A stretch of 64,000 bases of DNA from Gammaproteobacteria bacterium (GTDB taxonomy: Bacteria; Pseudomonadota; Gammaproteobacteria; Pseudomonadales; Pseudohongiellaceae). This document shows positions 52,825-62,672 of this stretch, piece after piece (position 1 is the stretch's first letter; every line of letters starts with the position of its first letter). A program made the position numbers and the translations under genes. The stretch is from assembly GCA_018661465.1 (NCBI GenBank), contig JABJIC010000030.1, forward strand, positions 1-64,000. The letters run 5' to 3'. The notes beneath the pieces are model-generated. The model did not search any database, was not told the origin of the DNA, and worked only from the letters and a program-made list of their open reading frames with translations.

Positions 52825-53469
52825 CTACAGCAGCCCCAGATTAATAGCCCGTAGCACAGCCTGGGTTCTGTCCCTGACATCTAGCTTATCCAGTATAGAC
52901 GAGACCTGATTCTTCACGGTTCCTTCGGATTTATGAATAGCCGTGGAGATTTCGCGATTACTGTATCCCCCCGCCATCAGGCGCAAGACTTCAAGTTCCT
53001 TAGGAGACAATTCTTCCGTCAGTGCAGGTTCTTCTTCTCCACTGCCAAGGCTGGCAAGTCCCTTCAAGATTCGTTCTGTGATTGCCGGCTGCACCAGGGT
53101 TTCCCCCTGATGGACTTTTTCAATGGCATTAACCAGGCTCTCAAGAGAGACGTCTTTAAGCAGAAAGCCCTTAGCACCGGCCTGCATGCTATCGAGCAAT
53201 AATTGGTGATCGTCGAATGTAGTAAGAATTATGCTGGGAATGGAAATGTTTCTTTTCGCCATTTCCTGAAGGGCTTCTATGCCGGTCATCTTTGGCATGC
53301 GGATATCCAGTAGCAACACATCGGGCTTGAAGCGCTCAATGCCATCAATTACTTCCGAGCCGTCATTTACCTGGCCAACTACTTCGATATTGTCACTTAA
53401 TGCCAATAGGTTGCAGATTCCCTGACGAACAAGATTCTGATCCTCCGCCAACATCACCTTTATCATCAT
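52825..53469 (-). CDS. NarL/LuxR-family response regulator
   Basis: This 214-residue regulator has a receiver with acidic AEDQ, phospho-Asp55 in LLLDIRMPKMTG and Lys in GFLLKDVS, plus a C-terminal LuxR helix-turn-helix (ELSPKELEVLRLMAGGYSNREISTA and KNQVSSILDKLDVRDRTQAV). It overlaps the kinase gene (53466-53469, ATGA), so it is co-translated with it. It is the last gene of the leftward pair; targets are unknown. Confidence 0.93.
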   Translation of the reverse strand: MMIKVMLAEDQNLVRQGICNLLALSDNIEVVGQVNDGSEVIDGIERFKPDVLLLDIRMPKMTGIEALQEMAKRNISIPSIILTTFDDHQLLLDSMQAGAKGFLLKDVSLESLVNAIEKVHQGETLVQPAITERILKGLASLGSGEEEPALTEELSPKELEVLRLMAGGYSNREISTAIHKSEGTVKNQVSSILDKLDVRDRTQAVLRAINLGLL

Positions 53470-54638
53470 TGAGTGACATCCATTTTCAGCTCGACCATCA
53501 CCTGAAATCCTTTTTTAGTTCGCTGGAATGACAGTAGTCCATCATTCATTTTTATCCGTTCCTTCATTCCCGTGAGTCCATTACCGGGAACAACTGCGTT
53601 GTCTGCAATCGTGGCTTTATTGCTTGCTTTAGGCAGTGTGAGTATTCCGTTGTCCTCGATAGTTAAGATGCATTTATTGTCATGCTCTCTTAGTTCTATA
53701 CGACAATGGCTTGCCTTGCTGTGACGTAGCACGTTGGTTATGGCTTCCTGTGTGCAGCGCAAAAGAATTTCCGCCAATTCGACATTGCGAATTGTGGGAG
53801 CATTGCTGAAGTCGAGTGTGATTTGAGGCTTGGGAATGCCAGCAATCAATTGTCGGATGGATTGCTCAAGCTCAATAATATCATCTTCCCTGAGTTCACT
53901 CACAGTGGTGCGCAAGTCGCCGAGTAACAGCTTGGCCATTGCCAGAGACTGTTCCACTTTTTCCTGCGCTTCACCTTCAGCTTTATGTTTTGCTACTTCC
54001 AGATTCAGAATCAGGGCGGTCATGTGATGACCAAGTATGTCGTGAAGGTCTCTGGCAATTCTTACTCGTTCACTCTGTGCGGCCGACTGTGAAAGCAGTT
54101 CACGGGTTGCTATCAATTCATTGTTCAGTGCCCTTGCTTCTTCCCTGAGTTCTCTTTCACGGATTGACCGCGATACCGCACTAAGCGCGAATACCATGAA
54201 CAGTCCGAATGAAAGACTAGTGGCAGCAATATCAATCAGGCGGCCACCTCCAAGGTGATAGAACTGACTGCCAACTAAAACCATAAGACTTGCCGCCAAC
54301 AACCACGAAGAACGTCTGGGGCCGTAAAGCTCGGCGGACTGAACAATCCAGATAATGCTGAGGATTCCTGCAAATGAATTATTGATAACAAAATGCAGGG
54401 CAATAATGAGAACAGCCTCAATCCAGAACAGAACTCGCAGGCGAAGTGGGTGATCGTCGGTAGAAGCCAGGAAAAAACTAAAACAGAATAATTGTGCAAC
54501 CGCAAGAAATGACACCAGCGGAAGAATGTTGCTGTCTTGCGAAGAATATATCGACAGGGATCCAACCAGCAGAGTCACCAGAATGCCGCTGGCATTTAGA
54601 GCGTAGTCGCTGTTTATGTAGTCTTTAAGAGGCATCAA
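53466..54638 (-). CDS. DesK/LiaS-like membrane sensor histidine kinase
   Basis: This 390-residue protein has about five to six membrane helices in residues 15-155, then a cytosolic coiled coil (about 157-190), a HisKA_3 phospho-site RVRIARDLHDILGHH (His199), and an HATPase domain with RCTQEAITNVLRHSKASHC and EDNGILTLP, GNGLTGMKERI. That is the DesK/NarX-like layout with an integral-membrane sensor. It overlaps its response regulator start. An adjacent 55-kb ABC exporter and the DUF2306-like membrane protein are possible targets by proximity. Confidence 0.9.
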   Translation of the reverse strand: MMPLKDYINSDYALNASGILVTLLVGSLSIYSSQDSNILPLVSFLAVAQLFCFSFFLASTDDHPLRLRVLFWIEAVLIIALHFVINNSFAGILSIIWIVQSAELYGPRRSSWLLAASLMVLVGSQFYHLGGGRLIDIAATSLSFGLFMVFALSAVSRSIRERELREEARALNNELIATRELLSQSAAQSERVRIARDLHDILGHHMTALILNLEVAKHKAEGEAQEKVEQSLAMAKLLLGDLRTTVSELREDDIIELEQSIRQLIAGIPKPQITLDFSNAPTIRNVELAEILLRCTQEAITNVLRHSKASHCRIELREHDNKCILTIEDNGILTLPKASNKATIADNAVVPGNGLTGMKERIKMNDGLLSFQRTKKGFQVMVELKMDVTQ

Positions 54639-54710
54639 TCAATTCGCAGCTGTGTGAGTTTTGAACATTGTCAATTATTGCATAGCCATCAAGCCTGACC
54701 TATAGGCCAA

Positions 54711-54734
54711 AAGTCATAGTGAAGGGAGTGACTT
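54711..54734. repeat. Short dyad between the kinase operon and the membrane protein gene
   Basis: AAGTCA (54711-54716) and TGACTT (54729-54734) form an inverted repeat with a 12-base centre, in the divergent intergenic region between the kinase gene (ends of promoter at 54638) and the gene at 54860. It could be the response regulator's binding site. Confidence 0.25.
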
Positions 54735-54859
54735 CCGGCACTGTGGTCGGATCTGCACAAGTCCTACTATTAGCCTCACAACAGGAAATCAATTAGGACT
54801 GCAGGTACTCGGGCTCACTAATTCTGTAACAAACTCGGCAAAAACAAAGGATTACACAA

Positions 54860-55651
54860 ATGTTTACTATTCATCAGATCGCTTTTTATCTCCACGTTGC
54901 TGTGGGTTCATGTGCCCTGATTCTGTTCTGGGTTCCCGTATTTACTCGCAAGGGTAATCTGGATCACAAAAAATTCGGCCGTTATTTCAGCAGGGCCATG
55001 TATATTGTCGCCATTTCCGGTCTGACCATGTCCAGCCTGGATCTGGCCTTTCCGCTGGCCACTCATGCTGCAGAGCTTAATCTCGGCGCAGAAGAGGCCC
55101 GCGGCGCTACTGCCGAAATACGAACATTCGCCCTGTTTCTGTTCTCCCTCAGTATTTTGGTTCTGACCAATACCCGGCAGGGCTGGTTATCCATAAAAGG
55201 CAAAACGGATCGTTCGGCCCTGCGCAATCCTGTTCATGTCGCGTTGTGCAGTGCTCTGGTATTGGTTGGGCTGGTGCTTTTTGCCAACGGGCTTCGTGTT
55301 GGCAGCACATTGTTTCTTATCTTCGGTGCGCTGCAAGTTGCCAGTGGAATTGGCAGCCTCCGTTACAACTTCAAGTCAGAACTGAAGGACAAGGAATGGT
55401 GGATAGATCATCTGCGAGGACTTATCGGCTCCGGCATTGGTGCCTATACAGCTTTTCTGGTGTTTGGTGGTAGGCAGCTGTTTGAGGGAATCTTCGGAAG
55501 TGTCTATGGCAATGTCAGTATTCTGTTGTGGGTCGCGCCGGGAGTGATTGGCGCCATTGCGATCTCTTTGTCATCGGCACATTACAAAGCAAAGTTTGGT
55601 GGTGACTGGGCGGTGAAGCACGCCAAGCTCAGAACAAATCTTTTTCAATAG
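54860..55651 (+). CDS. DUF2306-like integral membrane protein
   Basis: This 263-residue protein has seven hydrophobic segments. The first (AFYLHVAVGSCALILFWVPVF) contains a His, followed by a FSRAMYIVAISGLTM helix; the fold resembles DUF2306 and cytochrome-b561-like membrane proteins with paired helices and conserved His. A short HLRGLIGSGIGAYTAFLVFGG motif lies near residue 180. No characterised function. It is divergent from the NarL/DesK-like two-component operon and may be its target. Confidence 0.65.
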   Translation: MFTIHQIAFYLHVAVGSCALILFWVPVFTRKGNLDHKKFGRYFSRAMYIVAISGLTMSSLDLAFPLATHAAELNLGAEEARGATAEIRTFALFLFSLSILVLTNTRQGWLSIKGKTDRSALRNPVHVALCSALVLVGLVLFANGLRVGSTLFLIFGALQVASGIGSLRYNFKSELKDKEWWIDHLRGLIGSGIGAYTAFLVFGGRQLFEGIFGSVYGNVSILLWVAPGVIGAIAISLSSAHYKAKFGGDWAVKHAKLRTNLFQ

Positions 55652-55684
55652 TTTTTGTTTTCGAATAGAGGCGAGGAAATAAAA

Positions 55685-55760
55685 AATCGGGACCGGAGCA
55701 TTGAAATTAGTTATTCATGCCGGGGTGGCTTAGAGGAGTAACTTCCCTCCGGGCCCGATT
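55685..55760. terminator. Long inverted repeat between convergent genes
   Basis: AATCGGGACCGGAG (55685-55698) and CTCCGGGCCCGATT (55747-55760) are complementary over 14 bases with one mismatch. It lies between the convergent membrane-protein and permease genes, so a bidirectional terminator is plausible, though the loop is 48 bases. Confidence 0.35.
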
Positions 55761-55772
55761 ATAAAAGCTTAA

Positions 55773-58274
55773 CTATTCATATCTCAGAACCATTGCAGGT
55801 CTCACTTTTGCACTCTTCCATGATTGAGAGAGCACAGCAGCTACCGCGATCAGCACCGAAAGAATCAGGCTAATGATAAACGGGAACACTGTCAGTTCTG
55901 CTCTTGCAGCAAACAAGCTTATATAAGCGTTACCCACCAAATAACCAACTGGAATCGCCAATGCATTAGCAATAATTATAGGTTTAGCGAAATCGAGTAG
56001 AAGCATACGCAGCAATCTGCCGCTGCTGGCCCCCATCACTTTTCGGATTCCTACTTCTTTCTGTCGAATATTTGTTATGAATGTGGCGTTACCTAACAAT
56101 CCTATGCTGGCAATAAGAAAGCCAAGAAGCGACAAGACAGTAATGGCTACACTTATTGCCTGGAACAATTCGTAAGTAAGCATGAATAGGTCATCAACAA
56201 ATTCTCGCTGTAGTGGAATTGTAGGCATCAAGCGGGCCCAGGTGTTTTCTATATGCTGCAGGGCGTCATTCACATTTTCTTTCGAAATCTTCACTATCAT
56301 CAATCGGGCAATGTCAGGTTGGAGTATGAGTACATTTCCCTGAATTCCAAATGAGCCGAAATCAACAAACTGATATTTCAAAGCATCAATTGCGCCAATC
56401 ACATTCAATTCTACTGATATCTCTACCTCACCTTCAGGTAATACGTCCCGTAGGTAAAGGCGTTCTCCTACCGCTTCCGTGGCGGAATCCCAGCCCAGAG
56501 CTTGAGCTGACTGATTATCCAGAATTATGGGATATGGACCATTACCTACCTCTAATTCTCCTGGCAAAGGATAGCGATCGGTGCTCCTCTCTCTGGAAAA
56601 ATCTCTGCCGGCAGTAAGAGGAACATCCATAGTTTCAAGATAGTCATAGGAGACATAATAAACACCAGCAATTATGTCTGGTTCATTAACGTCTTCAGAC
56701 TCTGAGATCTCTATACCAGAGCTGCTGATAGACCAAGGAGTGATGTGGCTCTGGCTTACAGAAATGACTCCGGGATGAGCTGTTAATTCATTTATTAGCA
56801 GCTCCGGGCTGACGGTGAAAGTGTCTATTGGAGTTGCAATTACTATCTTGGGGTCCGATACGATTCCGTCAAGCTGTTGCGTCATCGCTGAATTTTGCAG
56901 ATACATGACAAACGCCATGATCATCAGAGTGCCGGAGACGAAGAATTGAACTCCGACCATTACTGATCGCATGCGACCGGAGTAACCACCGGATCCCTTT
57001 GGTCTCATCATGGCGACCAATGGAACTGTAGCCGTACGTAATGCGGGATAGCAGCCGGCTATCAGCACAATGATAACTACCACTGAGCCAATTGCCAGCC
57101 AGAGGGAGGAGCTAAGCAGCATCGCCGGGCCTACGCCCACCAGATTTGCCGAGCCCATAATACTGAGCAGTGTATAGGCGACGAGCATAACCAAGGCGAG
57201 AGTGATACCTACGAATAGAAGACTCTCATAGCTGTATTGAAGCACCAGCAAGCTTCGCTTGGAGCCGAGAATTTTTTGTACTGCAATTTCCTGCGAACGT
57301 AAGGAGAGCTGGGCGACAACCAGATTCGAATAATTCAAACAACCAATCAGTAGCACTAGCCCGCCAGCAAAGATGAGTATGTTAACCAGACTAAAACCGC
57401 CTGTGACGAAACTGAGGGTGGTCATTACCAATTCATTTACCGGGATTAGCTCGTAAGTTATTTGATCCCGTCTTTCTTCAGGCAAGTTTGACTGCACGAA
57501 ATCAGTCAAACGCTGATGAAATTCCGCCTGATCGAAATCCATAGATTCGGGTATTTCTATGTAGACATAATCAGACTGATTGCCCCAATTATCTGCGTCG
57601 GGGTCAGAGCCTGCTGCAATTCTTCGTTCGCGGGCCTCCTGGTCGCGTATGGACATTGGTAAAAACATGTCAGGTGAGAATAAAGGAGTGGCGAACTGTA
57701 AATGGGACGGCTGATCCAGGGTCTTTATTACACCGACAACTGCAACATCTGTTCTGTTATCAACAATTATCCTCTCACCTATAACATCTGTTCTGCCGAA
57801 TAATTGCAGGGCCGACTCTTCCATGAGCATGGTGGAATTTGGAGGCATCGGCTCTCCCGCTGCAAGGCCATGCAGCGTCTCTACTGGAAAGATGTCGAAG
57901 AATCGGTCCTCGACATAGCGTGAAGTTACGGAATGAGCTACGCCATCAATGCTGATGCTTTCAAGATCGCCATTGCTGGCGCGAACAATATTTGGAATTT
58001 CCGGGAAATAGCTTCTGAGATACTTGGATGCTGGCTCATTAACGATTGGGAAATTATCCGGGCCAGCAGTTTCATTACCGACATTACGGATAACAACATT
58101 GTAGATTCGGTCTGCGTTCGGGAACTGTTGATCGAAGCTATCCAGATAATCCGAGAGCAGGAAAGCGACAATAAAACAGATGAAGCCAAAGCTTAGGCTA
58201 AATAAATTGATGATGGAATGCAGCTTGAACTTCAATAAAGCTTTAACTGCCATCTTGGTGAAGTGTCCGATCAT
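55773..58274 (-). CDS. MacB/FtsX-type ABC transporter permease
   Basis: This 833-residue permease has the MacB periplasmic core and FtsX membrane modules twice: an N-terminal helix (about 18-42), a periplasmic core, three helices around 290-415, a second core (about 430-685) and three more helices at 690-830. TDVIGERIIVDNRTDVAVVGV and RQKEVGIRKVMGASSGRLLRMLLLD (the FtsX signature, here the KVMGASSGRLL part) are typical. Such proteins form mechanotransmission-type exporters with a separate ATPase, here the gene 13 bases upstream. Likely roles are export of lipids, peptides or lipoprotein handling; the substrate is unknown. Confidence 0.87.
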   Translation of the reverse strand: MIGHFTKMAVKALLKFKLHSIINLFSLSFGFICFIVAFLLSDYLDSFDQQFPNADRIYNVVIRNVGNETAGPDNFPIVNEPASKYLRSYFPEIPNIVRASNGDLESISIDGVAHSVTSRYVEDRFFDIFPVETLHGLAAGEPMPPNSTMLMEESALQLFGRTDVIGERIIVDNRTDVAVVGVIKTLDQPSHLQFATPLFSPDMFLPMSIRDQEARERRIAAGSDPDADNWGNQSDYVYIEIPESMDFDQAEFHQRLTDFVQSNLPEERRDQITYELIPVNELVMTTLSFVTGGFSLVNILIFAGGLVLLIGCLNYSNLVVAQLSLRSQEIAVQKILGSKRSLLVLQYSYESLLFVGITLALVMLVAYTLLSIMGSANLVGVGPAMLLSSSLWLAIGSVVVIIVLIAGCYPALRTATVPLVAMMRPKGSGGYSGRMRSVMVGVQFFVSGTLMIMAFVMYLQNSAMTQQLDGIVSDPKIVIATPIDTFTVSPELLINELTAHPGVISVSQSHITPWSISSSGIEISESEDVNEPDIIAGVYYVSYDYLETMDVPLTAGRDFSRERSTDRYPLPGELEVGNGPYPIILDNQSAQALGWDSATEAVGERLYLRDVLPEGEVEISVELNVIGAIDALKYQFVDFGSFGIQGNVLILQPDIARLMIVKISKENVNDALQHIENTWARLMPTIPLQREFVDDLFMLTYELFQAISVAITVLSLLGFLIASIGLLGNATFITNIRQKEVGIRKVMGASSGRLLRMLLLDFAKPIIIANALAIPVGYLVGNAYISLFAARAELTVFPFIISLILSVLIAVAAVLSQSWKSAKVRPAMVLRYE

Positions 58275-58287
58275 GACTATCTCCGCT

Positions 58288-59010
58288 TTAGCTATTTGCC
58301 TGATCAGGCACAGAATTACTGCTTACAACAGACAGAGGTGAGCCTGAACCATCAACAACTTTGCCATCCACCATGCTTATAATTCTGTCAGCCTTTTTTC
58401 CATGTTCCGGAGAGTGAGTCACCATGAGTATGGTTACGCCTTTTTCCTTCAGCACGCCCAGCATGTTCATGACGTCGTCACCATTTTTGGTGTCGAGGTT
58501 TCCTGTAGGTTCGTCAGCCAGAATCAGTTTAGGCTCACCTACCACCGATCGTGCCACAGCAACCCGCTGTTGCTGACCACCGGATAGTTCCTGAGGCTTA
58601 TGTTTGGCTCTGCTATCCAGGCCAACAAGTTCAAGCGCCTTGTCTACTTTGATGCGGCGTTCTTTCTTGCTCAGACCCATGTATAGAAGGGGCAGGTCGA
58701 CGTTTTCCTGAACGCTAAGGTCATCGATGAGATTAAAATTTTGGAAGATGAAGCCAATATTCTGTTTGCGAAGGTCAACCAGGTCGTTTTCTGAGCGGCT
58801 AGCGATTTCTTCTCCATCGAACCAGTATTCACCTGAACTTGGGGAGTCGATCATGCCAACCATATTGAGGAGAGTGGACTTGCCGCAGCCTGAAGGGCCC
58901 ATGACGGCAACGAATTCTCCCTTTCCAACATGGATGCATACATTATCCAGGGCGGTAGTTTCCATATATGCGGTGCGGTATACCTTGCTCAGATCTATCA
59001 ATCGAATCAC
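58288..59010 (-). CDS. MacB/LolD-type ABC transporter ATPase
   Basis: This 240-residue ATPase has Walker A GPSGCGKST near residue 40, the Q-loop region FIFQNFNLIDDLSV, signature LSGGQQQRVAVARS, Walker B LILADEPTGNLDT and the H-loop VTHSPEHG. The pattern is that of MacB, LolD and FtsE-like ATPases. It is read leftward 13 bases before the permease gene and must be its partner. The start ATG is normal. Substrate unknown. Confidence 0.92.
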   Translation of the reverse strand: MIRLIDLSKVYRTAYMETTALDNVCIHVGKGEFVAVMGPSGCGKSTLLNMVGMIDSPSSGEYWFDGEEIASRSENDLVDLRKQNIGFIFQNFNLIDDLSVQENVDLPLLYMGLSKKERRIKVDKALELVGLDSRAKHKPQELSGGQQQRVAVARSVVGEPKLILADEPTGNLDTKNGDDVMNMLGVLKEKGVTILMVTHSPEHGKKADRIISMVDGKVVDGSGSPLSVVSSNSVPDQANS

Positions 59011-59117
59011 GGTTTAGTCCTCTTTCATGCTTGATCTTGAATTATTGTGGGACATCTTCCTGGTGGAAATGTCCTGCTTATATCTATATTGGACGCGAAA
59101 TTGCGGAATTAGTTACA

Positions 59118-59276
59118 GTGCATAGAGTAGATGCACGGCAGCGGAACTTTAGATTCATTGATGAACAGTTAGATAATCGCTTGGCTGAAAATGAGTATAA
59201 TCATGGAAACTGGCATTTGCGCAGCAATGGACAGCTGCCCAAAGCCAAATGGCATAATTCCTGGGGGGATATATAA
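59118..59276 (+). other. Possible 52-codon leader frame ahead of the alkylsulfatase
   Basis: A GTG at 59118 opens a 52-residue frame that ends at TAA 59274-59276, two bases before the alkylsulfatase ATG. The product is hydrophilic and Trp/His-rich with no recognisable motif. It might be a coupled leader peptide, a gene remnant, or chance. No ribosome site is visible for the GTG. Confidence 0.2.
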
Positions 59277-59278
59277 GT

Positions 59279-61288
59279 ATGTTGAATTCTCGAACCTCGA
59301 AAACTCCGTTCAAAGCACTGATCGTTCTATGTACTGTTTCAGTGACCTTTGGGTCAGCTTTTGCGCAAGATCACTTCAATTCTAAAGGTGCGGAACCAAG
59401 CTCTTATACCGCCGAGCTGCAGCAACAGCTCAGAGATAGTCTGCCTTTTGAGGATGAGAGGGATTTTGAAGAGTCCCGCCGCGGGTTCATCGCCGAGCCG
59501 GCTTCCAGGCAGATTCTCGGAGCGCGGGGAAATGTCGTCTGGGACATGACTAAATACGACTTCCTGCTCAGAGGAGAGGAATTCGACAGCATACATCCTT
59601 CCTTGCAGCGCCAGGCCACACTGAATATGAATTTTGGTCTGTTTGAAGTGGTCCCTGATTTCATCTATCAGGTTCGCGGGTTTGATCTGGCCAATATGAC
59701 GCTGGTCAGGGGTGAGACCGGCTGGATCCTCTTCGATGTATTGCTCAGCAGTGAGACCGCTGCTGCCGCTCTGGCACTGGCAAATGAGCAATTGGGCGAG
59801 CTGCCGGTTCGAGCCGTGATCTACTCCCACTCTCATATCGATCACTTTGGTGGAGTGCTGGGCGTAACCAATGAAGAGGACGTACGATCTGGAGCCGTTC
59901 AGATTATTGCGCCCTCGGGGTTCATGGAGGAGGCGATAGCTGAAAACGTCTATGCCGGTAATGCCATGTCTCGACGCTCAGGTCTGCAGTATGGTCGCGT
60001 CATGCCATCGAGTCCGTTTGGTCAGGTTGACTCAGCCATAGGCAAAGGTCTGGCAGCAGGAACGACAGGGCTTATAGCGCCTAGTTTGGTGATAGAGGAT
60101 GCCTACGAGAATCATGTTATAGATGGAATCAGCATAGAGTTTCAAAACACTCCTGGAACTGAAGCGCCGGCGGAGATGAATGCCTGGTTTCCGGATCAGA
60201 AGGTATTTTGGGCGGCGGAGAACATCACTGCCACTGTACATAATATCTACACGCTTCGAGGCGCTTTGGTGCGCGATGCCTTGCAATGGTCGAAGCAGAT
60301 AAATGAAGCCCTGTATCGTTATGGCCTGGAAGCGGATGTATTGGTTTCTTCCCACAACTGGCCGCGGTGGGGAAATGAGAGAATTCAGGAAGTGATGAGA
60401 GTTCAGCGCGATGCCTATGCCAACCTCAATAATCAGGTACTGAATCTGGCGAATCAGGGTGTGACCATAAATGAGATTCATAATGAGTATCAGGTCCCGC
60501 CGAGTCTCCAGCGTCACTGGAATGTTCGTCAGTACCATGGCTCCGAATTTCATAACTCCAGAGCGGTTCTGAATCGTTATCTCGGTTATTGGGATGGCAA
60601 TCCAGCAACTCTGGCCCCTTTGTCACCTTCAGACTCTGCGCCACTGTTTGTAGAGATGATGGGCGGCGCCGATGCGATTCTCTCCAGAGGAGAAGATTTG
60701 CATGAGCAGGGGCAGTATCGTCTTGCGATGGAGATTCTGAATAAGCTGGTTTATGCCGAACCGGATAACCGGCAAGCCAAAGATCTGCTGGCATCAGTCT
60801 TCGAGCAATTGGGTTATCAGTATGAGAGTGCCAGCATGCGCAATGTGTTTCTGTCCTCCGCTCAGGAATTGCGAAACGGAGCCCCGCCAATTGGCGCTCC
60901 ACGGGGAACCAGCCCCAGCCTGGCAAGGGCTATGACCACCACACAGTGGTGGGATGCCTTGGCAACTCGAGTGGATAGTAGGCTTGCCGACGAAATGAAT
61001 TTCACTATTAACTTCATAAGTCCCGACACCGATCAGCAATTCGTAATCGAGATGAGCGGAGCTACCCTGAGTAATATCGAAGGCTATCTTTCTGAAAATC
61101 CAGATGTCACTATCACCATGAATCGAAGTGATCTCGACCCGGTAATAATGGGGCAGGCTACATTGGCCCAGCAACTTCAATCGGGAGTGGGGGAAGTTCA
61201 AGGGAATCAGGCAGTGCTCTTGCAATTGGCAGCTTCGCTTGTGCAATTCACTTCGGGATTCGAAGTCATGCCGGGTACTCAGAACTAA
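59279..61288 (+). CDS. Exported SdsA-type alkylsulfatase (metallo-beta-lactamase fold)
   Basis: This 669-residue protein has a signal peptide (cleaved after FAQ, residue 30) and the HxHxDH zinc motif HSHIDH (184-189) of the metallo-beta-lactamase fold, followed by the EMNAWFPDQKVFWAAENI and LVSSHNWPRWGNERI segments (SHNWPRWG is the SdsA hallmark) and a C-terminal sterol-carrier (SCP2-like) domain (about 550-660). SdsA1 of Pseudomonas hydrolyses alkyl sulfates such as SDS to alcohol and sulfate. It stands before a formylglycine sulfatase and a sugar ABC transporter gene. The exact alkyl substrate is unknown. Confidence 0.93.
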   Translation: MLNSRTSKTPFKALIVLCTVSVTFGSAFAQDHFNSKGAEPSSYTAELQQQLRDSLPFEDERDFEESRRGFIAEPASRQILGARGNVVWDMTKYDFLLRGEEFDSIHPSLQRQATLNMNFGLFEVVPDFIYQVRGFDLANMTLVRGETGWILFDVLLSSETAAAALALANEQLGELPVRAVIYSHSHIDHFGGVLGVTNEEDVRSGAVQIIAPSGFMEEAIAENVYAGNAMSRRSGLQYGRVMPSSPFGQVDSAIGKGLAAGTTGLIAPSLVIEDAYENHVIDGISIEFQNTPGTEAPAEMNAWFPDQKVFWAAENITATVHNIYTLRGALVRDALQWSKQINEALYRYGLEADVLVSSHNWPRWGNERIQEVMRVQRDAYANLNNQVLNLANQGVTINEIHNEYQVPPSLQRHWNVRQYHGSEFHNSRAVLNRYLGYWDGNPATLAPLSPSDSAPLFVEMMGGADAILSRGEDLHEQGQYRLAMEILNKLVYAEPDNRQAKDLLASVFEQLGYQYESASMRNVFLSSAQELRNGAPPIGAPRGTSPSLARAMTTTQWWDALATRVDSRLADEMNFTINFISPDTDQQFVIEMSGATLSNIEGYLSENPDVTITMNRSDLDPVIMGQATLAQQLQSGVGEVQGNQAVLLQLAASLVQFTSGFEVMPGTQN

Positions 61289-61324
61289 GCTTGAGTGAAA
61301 AAATAAGAAGAAAGAGAATTACTA

Positions 61325-62656
61325 ATGGTTAATAAAATATTTCTGATTAGTCTTGGCATGTTGCTAAGCACATTTCCGTTTAGCATCGCTCACGGACAGC
61401 AGGCTCAACCAAATTTCATCGTCATAATGGCAGATGATCTTGGATACGGTGATTTGGGAATCTATGGTTCTAGCCTAATAAAGACACCGAATCTTGATCG
61501 CATGAGTCTGGAAGGAGTCCGCCTGGACAGTTTCTACTCCAGTGCAAATGTTTGTACAGCAGCCAGAGGCGGTCTTCTAACTGGCCGTTACCCAATCCGC
61601 CTGGATCTTGTTAACGATGTGGCAAGACCCACCAACGAGATTCATCTCGCCGATGATGAGATCACACTTGCCGAAGCACTAAAGCCTCTCGGTTATGAGA
61701 CAGCGATTTTTGGCAAGTGGCATTTGGGTAGTCGTTTGGAGTGGTCACCAAGTCGAAGTGGTTTCGATGAGTTTTTCGGATTGCTCCACAGTAACGATAT
61801 GACTCCGTTGGAGTTGTACCGCGATGAGCAAATGATTGAAGATCCTGTGAATCAAAACACACTAACCCAGCGCTACACGCGGGAAGCTATACGCTTCATT
61901 GAAGAAAATCAGGACGATCCTTTCTTCCTTTATATGCCCCACACTTTTCCCCATGTGCCTCTCTATGTTTCCAATGAGTTCAGCGGCCAGTCCGATGCAG
62001 GATTGTATGGAGATGTTGTAGAAACAATTGACTGGAGTGTTGGAGAGATCTTAAAAACTCTTGAAGAACTGGGTTTGGATGAAAATACACTAGTGCTATT
62101 TACTTCTGATAATGGCCCCTGGTTTGAAGGCAGTGCCGGTCCCTATAGAGACCGTAAAGGCAGCTCCTGGGAGGGTGGTCAAAGAGTTCCTTTTATAGCC
62201 AAGTGGACCGACAAAATTCCCGGCGGTTTGGTCAGTGATGAGCCAGCCATGAACATAGACATCTTTCCTACTCTGGTAAAGCTTGCCGGAGGAAATCTTC
62301 CTCAGGACAGGGATATCGATGGCCTGGATATTATGCCCATGCTCTTGGGTGAAGCGGACTCACCTCACGAGGCTCTTTACCTGTTCGATAGAGATCGCAT
62401 TGCCGGTGTTCGCAGTGGCCACTGGAAGTTGGTGGTAGAAACCCATTACCGTGCAGCAGTTCCAAGTTTTGATAACCCGCAATCCTATTACGGTCCAGAT
62501 GGCTTGTTGTTCGACGTCGCTAAAGACCCTTCGGAAACCTACAGCTATACAAGAGAATTCCCCGAGGTAGTTGAGCGAATGCGTGAACACCTGAAAAACG
62601 GACAAGAAGAATTGAACAGCACCGTGCTTCCGAACATGTGGAACAGACCTGACTGA
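61325..62656 (+). CDS. Exported formylglycine sulfatase
   Basis: This 443-residue type I sulfatase has a signal peptide (cleaved near AHGQ) and the metal site ADDLGYGDLG. The modification motif is Cys77-Thr-Ala-Ala-Arg81 (CxAxR) followed by GGLLTGRYPI, so the Cys would be converted to formylglycine by a sulfatase-modifying enzyme; FGKWHLG and LFTSDNGPWFEGS supply further active-site and metal residues. Relatives hydrolyse sulfate esters of sugars or aryl compounds. It is encoded 36 bases after the alkylsulfatase. The modifying enzyme is not in this window. Confidence 0.93.
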   Translation: MVNKIFLISLGMLLSTFPFSIAHGQQAQPNFIVIMADDLGYGDLGIYGSSLIKTPNLDRMSLEGVRLDSFYSSANVCTAARGGLLTGRYPIRLDLVNDVARPTNEIHLADDEITLAEALKPLGYETAIFGKWHLGSRLEWSPSRSGFDEFFGLLHSNDMTPLELYRDEQMIEDPVNQNTLTQRYTREAIRFIEENQDDPFFLYMPHTFPHVPLYVSNEFSGQSDAGLYGDVVETIDWSVGEILKTLEELGLDENTLVLFTSDNGPWFEGSAGPYRDRKGSSWEGGQRVPFIAKWTDKIPGGLVSDEPAMNIDIFPTLVKLAGGNLPQDRDIDGLDIMPMLLGEADSPHEALYLFDRDRIAGVRSGHWKLVVETHYRAAVPSFDNPQSYYGPDGLLFDVAKDPSETYSYTREFPEVVERMREHLKNGQEELNSTVLPNMWNRPD

Positions 62657-62672
62657 GATTCGCTCTTAACAA

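Noticed and set aside
55715-55765. tRNA-like sequence near GCCGGGGTGGCTTAG
   Set aside because: It lacks a T-arm with GTTCGA and a CCA-compatible end; only the first few bases resemble a tRNA. The segment is better explained by the long inverted repeat.
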